A DNA stretch of 64,000 nucleotides from Heliopora coerulea (GCA_030142905.1 JASJOG010000440.1:108419-172418); one strand, 5' to 3'. Shown: positions 1-12,313, counted from the stretch's first letter. Numbers and translations: made by a program. The notes: generated from the sequence alone by a model not told the origin.

Positions 1-1206
1 ACTTTAACAAAACGCACTTTGAAAAAGCTGATTTTGGATTGCTGCAGCAAAACTACCTTTTCTTTTAACAACCAGTTATATGAACAAATTGACGGTGTAT
101 CTATGGGATCGTCACTAGGACCTGTCTTGGCTAACATCATACTAACTGAATTTGAGCGGATTATAGTTTCAGATCTCATTAATAGCGGTATCATAAAATT
201 TTATAAACGATATGTTGACGATACTCTGCTTTTGATTAAACCTTCCAACATCTCTTCGGTGTTAACGAAATTTAACAAATTTGATAAAAACCTAAAATTT
301 ACAGTTGATACTTTTCCCGATGGTAATATCCACTTTTTAGACATTAAAATTTCGGCTGATGGTACTGACGTTTATCATAAAGATACTCACACTGGTCAAT
401 ATACGCACTTTACAAGTTTTGAACCTTTTTCACGCAAAACTGCATGGATAAAGTCTCTTTTTAACCGCGCTCTTAAAATTTGTAGCTCAAGAAAGCTTTT
501 TAACAACCAAATCAGTTTTATAAAATCTTGTATGTCGTGGAATGGTTATCCCAACAGCGTAAAATATTTTCTAATTAATAAACTAAAACGCAAATACAAC
601 GCTACTACAATTAAAATGAATAGGTCTTGCGATGATGACAATTTACCCAAAATTTGGATACGTATTCCTTTCCTTGGTAAACAAAGTGAAAATCTAGTTA
701 AATCATGCATTTCGAAAATTCGGCGTCATCTTAATCAACCCGTTAAATTTATCGTTATTTATGACACGAAAAAAGTCTCCTATTTTATTTCTAACAAAGA
801 TAAGATTCCGGAAATGTCTCGCAATAATGTCGTCTACCAAATTACTTGTCCTGGCTGCAACAAAACATATATAGGTAAAACCGACCGTTGTCTTCACAAA
901 CGCCTTTCCGAACATTCTACTCAACATAACACCAGTGCAGTTGCCCAACATTTTCTCGAATGTGAACACGCTCACTTCATTAATGACTTATATGATCAGT
1001 ACGACCGACTAAATGACCTTCCCTTTTCTTCTAACACATCTACCTCCATTAAAAATTTAATCTTTAATAACTATAAAATTCTTTATACGAGTAAGTCTAC
1101 TAACACCAATAAACTTCTAATAATTGAAGCACTCCACATTAAGTTCAATAAACCTGAGCTTAATTCTGGGCTCAAAGCTAGCAAAGAACTCAACCTTTTT
1201 AATTAG
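1..1206 (+). CDS. PLE reverse transcriptase with C-terminal GIY-YIG endonuclease (5' partial)
   Basis: The frame is open to the window edge, so the protein starts further left; about 400 residues are visible. It would copy element RNA by target-primed reverse transcription. Visible RT landmarks: GVSMGSSLGPVLANI (palm motif B), FYKRYVDDTLLLI with the catalytic YVDD, and HFLDIKI downstream. From about residue 270 the GIY-YIG nuclease follows: VVYQITCPGCNKTYIGKT, a degenerate GIY-YIG pair with the inserted CPGC zinc-binding-type motif seen in Penelope-like elements, then a conserved KRLSEH. The frame ends at TAG 1204-1206 with no internal stop, so this is the youngest-looking retroelement frame here. 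Family assignment is secure; the exact PLE clade is not. Confidence 0.88.
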   Translation, partial: TLTKRTLKKLILDCCSKTTFSFNNQLYEQIDGVSMGSSLGPVLANIILTEFERIIVSDLINSGIIKFYKRYVDDTLLLIKPSNISSVLTKFNKFDKNLKFTVDTFPDGNIHFLDIKISADGTDVYHKDTHTGQYTHFTSFEPFSRKTAWIKSLFNRALKICSSRKLFNNQISFIKSCMSWNGYPNSVKYFLINKLKRKYNATTIKMNRSCDDDNLPKIWIRIPFLGKQSENLVKSCISKIRRHLNQPVKFIVIYDTKKVSYFISNKDKIPEMSRNNVVYQITCPGCNKTYIGKTDRCLHKRLSEHSTQHNTSAVAQHFLECEHAHFINDLYDQYDRLNDLPFSSNTSTSIKNLIFNNYKILYTSKSTNTNKLLIIEALHIKFNKPELNSGLKASKELNLFN

Positions 1207-1412
1207 ATATTATGGCCATTTGTTATCAGTTAGCCCATTAGTTCTATTCACGCCCAACCGCTTTATTAATGGTGGTGAGAACTTCTAATTAGCATTAGCA
1301 TCTCAACATCTCAGCATGTAAATTAGGGATTATCCGTAGTGTTTTCTAATTCCGTCTCGATGATGTCATCACACCTGTATATAGACACTGGCATTTTATT
1401 GTAATTATCATT

Positions 1413-1453
1413 CTGTCTGAAGATGACTTTGGAATAAAGTCGAAATATCACAG
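1413..1453 (+). ncRNA. Hammerhead-ribozyme-like motif in the PLE tail
   Basis: CTGAAGA (1417-1423) fits the hammerhead core CUGANGA. It is followed by a hairpin GACTTT/AAAGTC (1425-1430/1436-1441), then GAAA (1442-1445) and TATC. The flanks CTGT (1413-1416) and ACAG (1450-1453) form a 4 bp stem I. One unpaired U sits before stem II, and stem III would be minimal, so activity is uncertain. Minimal hammerheads in PLE terminal repeats are established knowledge. Confidence 0.5.
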
Positions 1454-1670
1454 TTCCAACTATAGTTTTATCTTGCATTGACTCATATCTTGAGTTCTCA
1501 AGATGACTTTATTCTTCGGAATATGTTTTATTTTATACTTTTTGAAGTTGTCGGCTGGTCATGGTTTTCTGTATACTGTAATAGGTGCAATTTGAGAATC
1601 ATCCTCAGAGATAGATATGAAGAGAAACTTTTTGTGATAACCTGACAATGCCAAAATCAATTAAAAAAAG

Positions 1671-1745
1671 TTGACTCGAGCAAGATTTGAACTCTCACCA
1701 TGGCGATACCGGTCCGCTGCTCAACCTGTTGAACTATTGTGTCTA
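1671..1745 (-). repeat. tRNA-like head of a SINE-type repeat
   Basis: On the minus strand the segment has an A-box-like TAGTTCAACAGGTTGAGC and a B-box-like GAGTTCAAATCTTGC 35-40 nt further on, followed by a T-run that could stop RNA polymerase III. The acceptor stem does not close well, so a tRNA-derived repeat is more likely than a functional tRNA gene. Confidence 0.5.
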
Positions 1746-3000
1746 CAAAGATTGGAGGTGAGTTTTATCCAATTTTAGTGCACGAGATATTCTCGCGACA
1801 ACTTAACACTATCCACGAGAGGATGTGCGGTGTTTTAATTCTATTTCAGAATCATACTTTTGACGGATACAGAATGAAAAGACATGTCCACTTCATATTT
1901 TATACAGAGATATTAGGACAACAAATTGAAGTCTGGGTCCATTTTCACTCGCGACTATCCCAGTATCCATGATCTATTAAAGGACACTCCCAGATACAAA
2001 GATGAGGAGATAAACTTTAAACAAATTGTAGCCAGAGCTTTCAAAAGTGCTTTCCATGCAAAAGCATAAATCAATTATGCTCCTCTGTTTTTCACAGATC
2101 AAAGATCAACATGTAAGATGAATGTTTTCAACCTCTCATATGTAGCTGTCAACGAGCCTTTTCAAATATCTTTTTCCCATTGAATTGTTCATTATACATG
2201 TATAAAACAAATAGGTTCCACTTTAGTTTGATCTGTGCAGTTACAGGTGTTAACACATCAGATGTCTTCATCTGGTGAGAAAGTCATTATCAGAGGCCCA
2301 CTATGACTAGAAAGATTTTTATTCTAAGAGGTATATCATGAAGCCAAAAGTAATGTGAAAAATGGAATGTGGTTTAGGCTGTTTGGGATGCAATAGTACT
2401 CTGCCAAAAAACAAGAACATGAGATACGTACTGACATTTTGTGTGAAAGTTCACTGTAAGAGTGAAAAGGTCCTTTCAAACATTTGACATTATGTTGCCA
2501 TTTGTTTATCAAAATGTAATCAACAATAGAAAAAATTTAAGTCTATTCATTAAGGACTACAAATTGTGTTGAAAGATATTTACAGTGGCCAGTATTTAGT
2601 GGCATTTTAGGAATCAACAGAACAACTTAAAGCTAAATATAACTATAATATCTTAAGACAAATATTAGTGTCCAGCATACTGTACAACACAAAACAAAGC
2701 CATTGAATAAGATAAAGGATTTGATTTGCTTTGTTTCATGTTTTATGCTGGCCACTAATACTGTACCACTGTTTAACCACTAGCATCCCAGTCTGACAGA
2801 CACTCAAATCAACCGTCCTTCTTAAAGTTCTTCTTTTTGCAGTCAGCCGACTGAAGACAAGAATTAAAATTGTAGTGAATACAATTCTCATGATAAACTA
2901 TACTTAAATTGTGTAGTCTGCCAGGTAATAAAGGGTAGGTATTTCATGAGTTTCAAATAATTTTTGCAAGCCCTGAAAGGATGAGGAAATGTGACAAATG
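1746..3000. other. No gene seen
   Basis: Only short, compositionally unconvincing reading frames. An imperfect inverted repeat (ATTAGTGTCCAGCATA near 2666 against TATGCTGGCCACTAAT near 2745) is the only structure noticed. Confidence 0.6.
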
Positions 3001-3150
3001 AGCTATATGTATATTATATATTATACATATAATATATTGTTATATATATTGTATGTATATTTTATTATATATATTATATATTTTATATATAATATCTGTG
3101 GGTCAGATATACATACAATATGTGTGTGTATATACAAGGTATATACAATA
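3001..3150. repeat. AT/TA-rich simple repeat
   Basis: Runs of TATATA and near-palindromic AT sequence interspersed with GTATGTATA and GTGTGTGT. Low complexity, non-coding. Confidence 0.85.
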
Positions 3151-3598
3151 TGTGGGTCAGACTACTAAATAGTTTCATTATGGGTGGTACAATTATAAAG
3201 CTTGTTACCATAGGACTTGTGGGGGAGGTGAGGTGTCACAGAAGCATTTGCACGAGCACTTTATGGGAGGAAACCATCAGGGTTTAGAAAAAGATGTTGA
3301 AATTACATTGACAGAAAAGACCAACCCATCTGACCCAACTAAACGTGAGGATTTTTGGATTTGTGCATCAGGAACGATGGCTCCTAAGGGACTTAACGTG
3401 GCATTATTTTAATGTTAATTATTCTACTTATGGGACATTGGAATTTATTAAGTTAATTATCTGCTCTGGTAGATATAAGAGGAAGGTGTAAGTTTTATGG
3501 TGAACAAATAAATGAGTCGAAACAATAAATTTGTGGTCTTCTTGATTAATTTATATAAAGCTTCTTTAAAAAAATCTTTATTTAAAAAAAAAAAGAAA

Positions 3599-3670
3599 AT
3601 ACATTTTACATTTCGGAGCACAGCCCCTTCATTCTGACAAAGGGGCTGTTCTCTGAAATGTAAAATGTAT
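3599..3670. repeat. Long hairpin carrying a degenerate hammerhead-like core
   Basis: ATACATTTTACATTTCGGAG opposite CTCTGAAATGTAAAATGTAT gives a near-perfect ~30 bp inverted repeat around a short loop. The right arm contains CTGACAA, hairpin GGGGCTGTTCTC, then GAAAT, i.e. the same order as the PLE-tail motif with the conserved G of CUGANGA changed to A. Probably a fossil of paired PLE termini. Confidence 0.5.
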
Positions 3671-6143
3671 GTGTTTTGGTATTGGCTTTTTATATATATA
3701 TACATGTATATATATATATGACCACTTAAATTACCAAATAAGATATTTATTACTTGACTATTTCATAGAACTGTTTCTACCCAGTAATGGAAGATTTATT
3801 TTATTCAATAATGTGTAATTTACGTATGTTCAAATTTAACCAATCATTATTTTCCAGTAGCAACAACACAATATGCAAGAAGCCAGCAAATTGCTTTAAT
3901 TTGATTGGATAAAATACAATGCAGCAGATTATACTATTTCTAAACCAATAAAGCTTGTAAAGGACAGTGCAACAAGAGAAATTTAGTCTGCAATCTGTTT
4001 TTGCATTTTTTCTGTTTCCTAACCAATAGACAAAATTCATATGAATAAAGTAAAATAAATAAATAAATAAATAAGTAAACAAATAATTAAAAAGGTGAAT
4101 AAATGAGTGAATGAATTAAATAAAAATAAGTCACATCATAAGTGAGCTCACTTGATATTGACAAAGGTACTGTGCATGCCATATGGCTTGAGCAGTTATC
4201 TGTTGTTTTGAAGTGCAGCATCATGCATTGGTGTTTGAAGTTTACTGTCCCTAACTTAATATAGACTAAGGTACATGCCATGACTTAAGTAGTTATCTGT
4301 TGTTTTGAAGTGCAGCATCATGCATTGGTGTTTGAAGTTTATTGTCCCTAACTCTTATGTCAGTAGTCTGTTAGAAAATAAAAAAAAAATAGAAAATAAA
4401 AAATAAATTAGGCTATTTATTTATTTTTTACCTTCTGTTCTATCAAATATTTAACAAGATCTCTATGACTATGTTTTACTGCTGTGTGCAAGGCTATCCT
4501 TTATGTAAAAAGTTAAAATAAGTTAATAACTACCACAAGCAGTTTAAACTGAGCTGCCTAAATGGTTTGGCAAGGGAACATCGAAAAAAACGTTTTAAAA
4601 TACAACATGGCCAAGTGAATATTACCCTCAGGGAGCTATGCACAGTTGGACTGTTGGATTCAAATTAAATTTTATTTATGCAATGTACCCCAAAAAGATA
4701 GCATATCCTCTTTCCCACAAATTGATCAGTAAAATGGATAGCCAGCAAAGAAAATATTAACTTTGCATATTTGTAAACTGTCAGAAAGATTATTCTATTG
4801 CTTAGTAAAACAGTAAGAGATTGGACAGTAAAAGATATTACAGGTGGAGGCACAATCTCCACTTAAAATGGTCACAGCATGACATTCAGCCATAGACATT
4901 GTGTTCAGGTACATATTAAAGAGACCCTCTTCTATGAGGCCAAGGAGAAGTGAGACAAGGGAAGAAAGGAGTAATGAGGATAAAAGGGGCTTATAAGACT
5001 GCAAAGAAACTCACGTGCAAAATAATTACCCCTACATTTACATCATGCACTAAACAATTGCTGGCAAATCATGTAAAGGTTCAGCTCAAACAAAATCAGT
5101 TTACAAACTTCACCACCCTATTCCCATGTCATCAAAACAAAAAAACAACTGGTCAAAAAAAATTAAATCATTTGTCCAGAATTAACTTTTTATCTCATTA
5201 GCACATCATAAACAACGACTTTATCATATGTTGCAATTATGTCTTACCTTTTATCTCATTGCAACAAATTGATGCTAAGAAACTCAAGATATTGCACAGT
5301 AAGTCTGAAAAGAAAAACGTATTACAAGTTCTTTACCTATTACTATCAAAATGATAGACTAACATATTCTATACTCTACTGAATGTGACTGTCTTAAACT
5401 ACAGTAACCAAAACAAATTACAAAATCCCTTCTCAGGCATCATAAAAGCTTTTCATAAATTTTTGTCCATTTGGGTGGTTTGAATAAAATCACCTGGTGT
5501 TAGCTGGAAAATAGAAAATGTTACCTTACATTAGTTTATTATTTAGATGACAGAATCATGATATTATGAAGACATAAGTACTTCTGACTGCAGAAAAACA
5601 TGTTTTTCCCTCTTTATATTACCATTTAATAACAATATTTTCAATATGCCAATTAGAACACATTTATGTACAGATGTGCGGTACATATTTATGTATACTA
5701 ATGAGTCTGGACAATCTTAGCACCTTTCATATAAACATGGCTAGAAAAATTGGAAATTAGCCTTAAAGCAGGCCATATGAATTATGTACTATGTCAGGTG
5801 ACATGTACATCTCACTGGTAATTGTTAGGAAACAATAAAAGTTATTAAGTAAACTTATTTGCTGATTTTTTATCATATAGTGAAAGCACTGTTAATTATG
5901 GACACACTGCCCATAGTTGTTTTCCCAGTTCAGTAAAAAGGCTATCATTTGACAACTGGTGTCACTACAGCTGAATCGATCATGTTGCAGTTGTAGCATA
6001 AAGAGGTGTTAAGCTGGGAAATATTCAGCACAACTTAAGTTATCATGGGAACATATCCAGTAAGGACTAAGATTCAACCCAATATTTATTTTCATTAACT
6101 GATCATGACTACCATTGCAAGACAAGTTGCATGAAAAATTTTA
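3671..6143. other. Non-coding stretch with minor repeats
   Basis: No convincing gene. It contains an (AAAT)n microsatellite at about 4050-4075 and a tandem duplication of ~100 bp (4164-4262 and 4268-4353, both with the block GTTATCTGTTGTTTTGAAG). Reading frames here are short and A/T-driven. Confidence 0.6.
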
Positions 6144-6149
6144 CACTGT

Positions 6150-6370
6150 AAAACGTGGAATTCTTATAAGAATCTCTTTGGTCATTCCTATAAGAATTTT
6201 GGACTAATATCCTATAGGAATGTTATTCCTATAGGCTTATAGAAATTTTTCCTATAGGAGTTGCTCTAATAGGAATTGCTCCTTTAGGAATTCCTGTAGG
6301 TTTATGATTCCTATACTATAGGATAATTATTAAAGTAGGATTCTAAAAGGAATTTCTACAAGAAATACCA
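6150..6370. repeat. Left subterminal palindromic repeats of the CACTA-like element
   Basis: About eight degenerate copies of CCTATAGG, TATAAGAATT and GGAATTCC-type words, e.g. GGAATTCTTATAAG at 6157, TCCTATAGGA at 6210 and 6250, GGAATTCCTGTAGG at 6277. Spacing is less regular than in the right array. These are likely transposase or accessory-protein binding sites. Confidence 0.65.
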
Positions 6371-6574
6371 ACAAAAGCTCATCAACGTGCCCATACAAAT
6401 TCAGCATTTCTATTGTAAAGGTATAGAAATGTTTGTTAAAAGGAAAATTAACCAAAGCAGCATTTATAAATTAAAAGACAACACCATAGATGACTACCAC
6501 AATTGTATCAAGAAGATATATTTTCAAAGCCAGATATTTACACAGCTGTATCATAAAATGGTATATATACATAT

Positions 6575-9317
6575 TTATTTCTGAACTTTACAGCACTTCA
6601 CAACATTATTGATTTTTGAAGTCATATACTGACGAATTTCTCTCTTGGTGCAGCTAAACTTCATTGATGCATAAGCTATAAAAAATATTGTTTCAGATTA
6701 TGTTGAGTCAACTATAGTATAAAGTACCACAAAACATTTTGAAAACACAGTTCTTATTTACTTACAGCATATGCTTTCAACTTTCTCTTTATCCAATTGT
6801 GGCTTTGCCTCTAAACCTTTGTGTGCATTTGATTGCCGCCCAGTGACAGAGTGAGTGCACAACACCTCCCTTGACCACAGCATTAGCATCAAAGAATAAA
6901 TAAATTCTTTGGCAATTGCTTTGGTGGCTAGAATTTTCTTTTGCCCCTTGGTCACTTTCACAGCTGGACAAAGGATTATCTGAAACAGCAAGAGTTCAAC
7001 ATTGTTGTTATGCTTTGATTTCAAAATAAGAAATGAAAGGGAAACCACAACGGTTAGTACTTCTTATACAACACTTACAGTACATTCTCTGTTTCACTGT
7101 CAGAATTGGATGACAACGACCAGGTGGACTCTGCACCAACACTTGATGTGCTTGCAGCTGGAGAATGAGCCCTTTCCTCACTAATATTTCTTTTTAATTG
7201 CTTCTGTGAGGGACTTGGTTGTGGAGACTGAGTTTTCTGGTATTCTACTGGAGGCTTCTTTTCATTTGTGGATTTCTTATTGAATTGTTTTAGGCATTCT
7301 ACTGACTCTTTAAGTTCATGGACAACATCTTGCATGTTTTGCATCTCTGAATAATAGAATAGAGAATGAGTTGGACTTGAACTATGAGTAGATTAATATT
7401 ACTATTATTATTTTAAAAAAATGTATTTGTCAACATGACTTACCTGTCATGTTGAAGACAATAGTTCTCAAGGTGTTTATTTCCTCATTTTGGGCCTTTA
7501 GATCTTCCCTCGACTTTTTAATTTCCAATTTCAAATTTTTTTCATCATCCTCGTCGCTAGAACTTTCAGAATATACCTGTACCACAAATCAAGCATTGAA
7601 ATGAAAGCACTTTCTTTTCTGAGATGCAGAGTGGCATTAAAGCTTTAAAAAAAAGATAATATCTAACCTGCAGTGCTGTCTTCTCCGCCACTTTTTCCTT
7701 TAAATGTTTAATATGTGCTTCTGACATTAGTGAATGAAAAGCATTTTTCTTCACTTTGCTTCTCTTAGCTATCTACAAGGATGTAAATGAGGCAAAAGTA
7801 TTAGGAAAATATCCAAGGTATAAAAGTCGGCAGTTCAACAGTTTTCCTATTGGGAAAAATAATTCCGTGGAAACTCACCCTTGGTAAATCTTCATCTTCT
7901 AAGTCTTTGTCCGCATAAGGAGAGTTTTCCTTTCGAATTCGTTTTCCTTTTCCTGTTAAAGGTGTTTCTATGCTACCAGTTTTGATGTAGTGATTCATAT
8001 AACGACGAATAGCATCAAACTTATCTAGTGTGTATTTTTTGATGGTCTTGGAGTAGGTAATTGGAACCACACTGGTGTTATAGTTATGTAAATGTGGTAA
8101 TTTAATGAGTGAGAGTTAGCATTGTGATGATATAATGCACCCACAGCCTCGGGCTATGACACGCATGGGATGGCTACGCATAAGGGTATGTCATGAGAAT
8201 CGATAGAATATGTATTAGTCTTGGTCTCAGAGTTGATGTAGGGCCCATATAAGTGTGGTAAAAATGATAGAATTACCAGCTAGTAGGAAAGGGAAGTCTA
8301 AACCTACCGTATGTTACGGATTGATGCGAGGTGTCAGATGGCTACGCAGTTGGACATGTGGTGCCGAGTAAAAAATTGAGTATGTATATAAAAAAAGAGA
8401 AGAGAGTAAAAGATGCGTAACGTTGTCTCGTGCATAATTCTTTTGTGTCCCACGATATTTATGCACAAGACAATGTTATGCATCTTTTACTCTTTCTCTC
8501 TGTATTCATACATACTTCTTTATCAAACTCAAAATAAAACAAATTCCGAATTATATCGTTATTAAATTCCAATAGACATTCGGAATTTGTTTTATTTTGT
8601 ATTTTCTTAAGTTGTCTGCTTGCCGTGGTTATTTATCAAACTCTACACTGCATAGCCAACTGCGTAGCCGTCTAAGCGTCGGTAAAATCCTAAGGCCGGG
8701 TGGTCAGTTTTGAATTCCCGTATCGGACTCGTGCTAATTACTAATACACCTTCACAACACAAATGTATACTCCACAATTTACTCTGAAACTAAAGACTCT
8801 TATTCATTCACTCAACTCTACATGGCATACCACTAGTGTAGCCATGTCACGCTCACTATAGCCCGCGGCTAAAAGCGCGTTCCATCATTAACAGTTTCAC
8901 TCCCAATCGTTAGACAATCACAACCACACAACTGTAACACCAGTGTGGTTCCAATTACCTGCTCTAAAACCAAAATATCAAGTAAGAGTTCATCAACGAT
9001 TTAAACAACGCAAAATGTCACATACCGAGAAATTTTATCATCTTCTACTCTTTCACACAAACCAAAACTTTGAACTTACCATTAAATTTTAAAACACGGG
9101 CTGCATAAGTTCTTGCCTTAGTTTGATTGACTTCAAATTTACCGTTTGTGTTCGACCACTTTAAGTATTCCCTTTCGAGTGGCCACTTCACTAAAATTTC
9201 TTTATCATCTTCCCAATCTTCATTGCCGAGAATTGACGCATCTTCACCAGCAATCCATTCGCTTTCTCCAATGGCACAGCTGTTGTCCTCACAAAATTCA
9301 AACAGTGCAAACTTCAT
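6575..9317 (-). CDS. BEN-domain protein encoded inside the CACTA-like element (7 exons)
   Basis: Exons by GT-AG borders (minus): 9317-9080, 8046-7879, 7772-7668, 7576-7444, 7346-7079, 6979-6766, 6675-6575 (TAA). Order: N-terminal MKFALFEFCEDN module; basic KRIRKEN stretch; acidic SSSDEDDE followed by a probable coiled coil; Ser/Pro-rich linker; then a C-terminal BEN-like domain (KILATKAIAKEFIYSLMLML, VTGRQS, QLDKEKVESIC, then KREIRQYMTSKIN). BEN domains bind DNA and mediate protein contacts. Most exon phases agree. Two problems: exon 1 to 2 is interrupted by a foldback insertion, and the best donor of exon 5 (CT|GTAAGT at 7078) does not match the phase of exon 6, so a weak GTACTG donor or a broken gene is implied. 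Function in this element is inferred. Confidence 0.55.
8055..8960. mobile_element. Foldback/TIR element nested in the BEN gene
   Basis: Termini are inverted copies: AGGTAATTGGAACCACACTG at 8055 and its complement ending at 8960, with matching sequence extending to ~35 bp. Further inward, TGGCTACGCAGTTGG (8340) and its complement (8655), and TAAAAGATGCGTAACGTTGT against ACAATGTTATGCATCTTTTA (8406/8474), make almost the whole element one imperfect palindrome. No coding. No clear target duplication. Confidence 0.7.
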
Positions 9318-9329
9318 TGTTAACTGTTG

Positions 9330-12313
9330 ATGAGACAAACTGTAATAAGAAAAGCTCGAAAAAAGCAAAAGAAAAAAGCCGAAGAGAACAACATAGATTA
9401 TACTGCAAATCCATCTGATTCAGCCAGCTCAGAGTTTGAGGTACGTTTTCTGGTATTGATAAATAAACTTCTGTTGATATAAATAAACTGGTATTGGTAA
9501 AGAATCATCCTACATAATAGATGATCAACTAAATTGACATTAAAAATGTTTTCTATTCAGCTTGAAGAGAATGTTAGTGATCATGAAGTTCCCATTGAGG
9601 TAGATGATCAATTGAGTCAGGTAAGCAAACGTCACCCTAAATTGGACTGAAAGAGCTCAGTTTCGTGTTATTCATTCTAAGGTTTTTCTTAAATCTTGAT
9701 TTAAGGATGGAAGAAGAAACATGGAAGACTTCTTGCAAAAAAGAAATCCAATTTATCCTGGTTCTAATGTCACCACAGCTCAGTGCCTCCTACTAGTTTT
9801 ATCTTTTTACATTCGACATCATCTTACCAATAAGGCCCTAGATGATTTGTAGAGTCTTTTAAACGTCATACTTCCCAATTCTGTACCTAATACCAAATAC
9901 AAATTCTTTAAAGAATTTAATTTACATGTGGGAACAGTTCAGGTAAGAATAAAATACTAAATTGGTGTAATAATTAGTTCTTTTAAATTTAAATTTAATA
10001 CTGTAATTTATTGAACTGTCAAAGGTTTCTAAAAATGAGCTCTTTTTTTTAACTTTTAGTCTCACTATTATTGTGCATCATGTTCCTTTTACCTTGGTGA
10101 AGACATTTCCGAAAGAAATTGCGAGTCTTGTTGCAAAAGGTTTAATGCTGAAGATAACATAAAAAATCGAAATTATTTTTTATACCTTCCAATGGAAGAG
10201 CAACTTAAGGACTTGCTTTCAAATGAGAAATTGTCACCTCATCTTATCAACTATAACCTGTCTGCAAGTAGAAACTCTGTTGTTTCAGACACAACATCAG
10301 CTAGACTCTGTCAGGAGTTGGTAGAAAAACACAAGTTTTCATGCAATGACTTATCATTGACTTGGAGCACTGATGGAATTCCTATCTTTGAATCATCACA
10401 CTATTCAATTTGGCCTATTCAAAGTATGATTAATGAACTACCTCCCCACTTAAGAGGAAAGCATATTTTACTTAATGCAATCTGGTTTGGCAAAAGTAAA
10501 CCTGGAATGAACACATTTTTAAAGCCTTTTGTTGAGGAGTGCAAGAAGCTGGAACAAGAAGGGTTCACAAGACACAGTGAGGCCCAGACCAGGAAGGTTT
10601 TTGCTGTTGTCTTTTCTGCTGATTTACCAGCTCGAGCAATTGTTAGAAATTGTAAACAATTCGATGGACAACATGGCTGTGATTGGTGTGAATTTCCTTG
10701 TAAAACTGTTGCCAGTGGTGGTCCTCCAACTTGATATTACCCTTACAGGTACCAATCATTATTTTTATTTTAGTATTGTACTGTTGAACTATTGATTGAA
10801 AAATCATATATACATTAAGTTTGGCTTAAATGAAATAGCTATTATTAAGCTAAATTTTTTACAGTTTTATGCTTACAAGCTCTAACTGGTAGAATTACAA
10901 GCAACATTGTGAAAGTTTGCCCTGTTTGGTTTGGAGTAAACTACATTGAGTTTCTTTTAGGGGTCCTCCAAAATTGCGTACCACTGAAAGGCAACTGCGA
11001 TATAGTCTTGAAGCCATGACGAAGAAAGAAGCAGTAAAAGGGGTGAAAGGACCATCAGTAATTGGTGTTTTTCCAACCTTTGATCAAGTACGAGGTGTGT
11101 CTGTTGACTTTATGCATTGTGTCTGCCTTGGAGTTGCCCGTCAATTTGCTGATTCATGGTTAGATAGCAGCAAAAAAGACATGCCATATTATATTGGTAA
11201 TAAGGAGCATGAAATATACCTTAGGCTAGAAGCCATTGAAGTCCCCAGTGAAATTAGTCGTGCACCTCGCTCCATAACTGACGTAAATATTGAAAAGCAT
11301 CAGAGTGAAGAACTTTTATATTTTATTGTCTTGTTGTTTTGCATGGAATACTACCAAGAAAGTTTCTTCAACATTTCTTTTTATTTGTCCATGGAGTCTA
11401 CTGCCTTCTTGGTGACTCAATCAAGCAGAGCACCATTAATGTAGCAGAAGTCTGTTTGACAAGATTTGTAATTCAAACAGAAGATCTTTATGGTTTGAAA
11501 AGCTGCTCATTTAATGTCCACCAGTTAGTACATTTGGCTCAGTCAGTCCAACACTGTGGCCCTTCATGGTCATCAGCTGCTTTTTTGTTTGAGTCAAGCA
11601 ACCATTATTTGCAGAAGATGTTCCATGGTACACAATTTGTTCCAAAACAAATTGCAGAGTCCTTTATTTTGTCATGAAAGATTACTGTCTTTGGAAAACA
11701 GTGCATTGATGATGAAACATTTCCCACCGTGCTTAGTCTGTATCAGAGTCTGACAAACAATAAGCCTGTGGGTAATGAAACTGTTTTTTCAGATACTGTT
11801 AAAGGTATTGGCCAAGAAAACCCAATACAGCTTTCTGCATCACAAACACTTGCAGTTCAGCAGCTCCTAGGTGTAACAGTAACCAATCAAAGTGGAGATC
11901 TGTACTCAAGGTTTATTATAAATCATAGATATTTTTCAAGCATCCAATATGTGCGCTCCAAAAAACACAGAAACCATAGTATAACATTTGAACATGAACA
12001 TTTCAAATATGGTAGCATTATTGGTTTATTATTAATTAAACCAACATGCTCATGTAATGTAAATAATTTGCAATATTGTTCTTATACTTCTTATATTCTG
12101 GTGTTAGTACAACCAATGGTTGAGTGCACAAGACCACTGTACAGTGAAAGGAATGTCAGTGGCATTGTAAATAGTTTCTTTCTAGTTCAAGTAGAACTGT
12201 CTGGAATGCAAATAGCCATATATCCAGATCAGGTTAGGAGAAAATGTATAAAATTAGTTTCAGGAAGGAAACAATACTTTTGTCTGCTTCCTTGTCAAAT
12301 TAATGACAATTGA
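9330..12313 (+). pseudogene. CACTA/Tnp2-type transposase, broken
   Basis: Exons: 9330-9440, 9561-9620, 9706-9942, 10060-10748, from 10961 onward; phases agree at every junction. Domains: acidic N-terminus; CxxC/CxxC zinc-type cluster (CASC, CESC) at 10075-10135; catalytic-type blocks STDGIPIFESSHYSIWP, SADLPARAIVRN followed by CDWC, and SVDFMHCVCLGVARQF; then a C-terminal NVHQLVHLAQSVQHCGPSW block like the region that follows Tnp2 in related proteins. Damage: TAG at 9850-9852, TGA at 10731-10733, a frameshift near 11335, and TGA at 11675-11677. The product would cut and join element ends; this copy cannot make a full protein. The start ATG lies 12 bp from the divergent BEN start. Confidence 0.75.

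Larger units (their letters stand above)
1..1480 (+). mobile_element. Penelope-like element (PLE), 3' portion
   Basis: Retroelement whose 5' part lies outside the window. It holds an open reverse transcriptase/GIY-YIG frame (to 1206) followed by ~270 bp of non-coding tail that includes a hammerhead-like RNA motif (1413-1453). This order, RT then GIY-YIG then a ribozyme-bearing terminal repeat, is typical of Penelope-like elements. The 3' boundary near 1480 is approximate because no target duplication could be set without the 5' end. Confidence 0.8.

Noticed and set aside
3001..3150. AT-rich tract as an origin or promoter
   Set aside because: Simple repeat without further signals.
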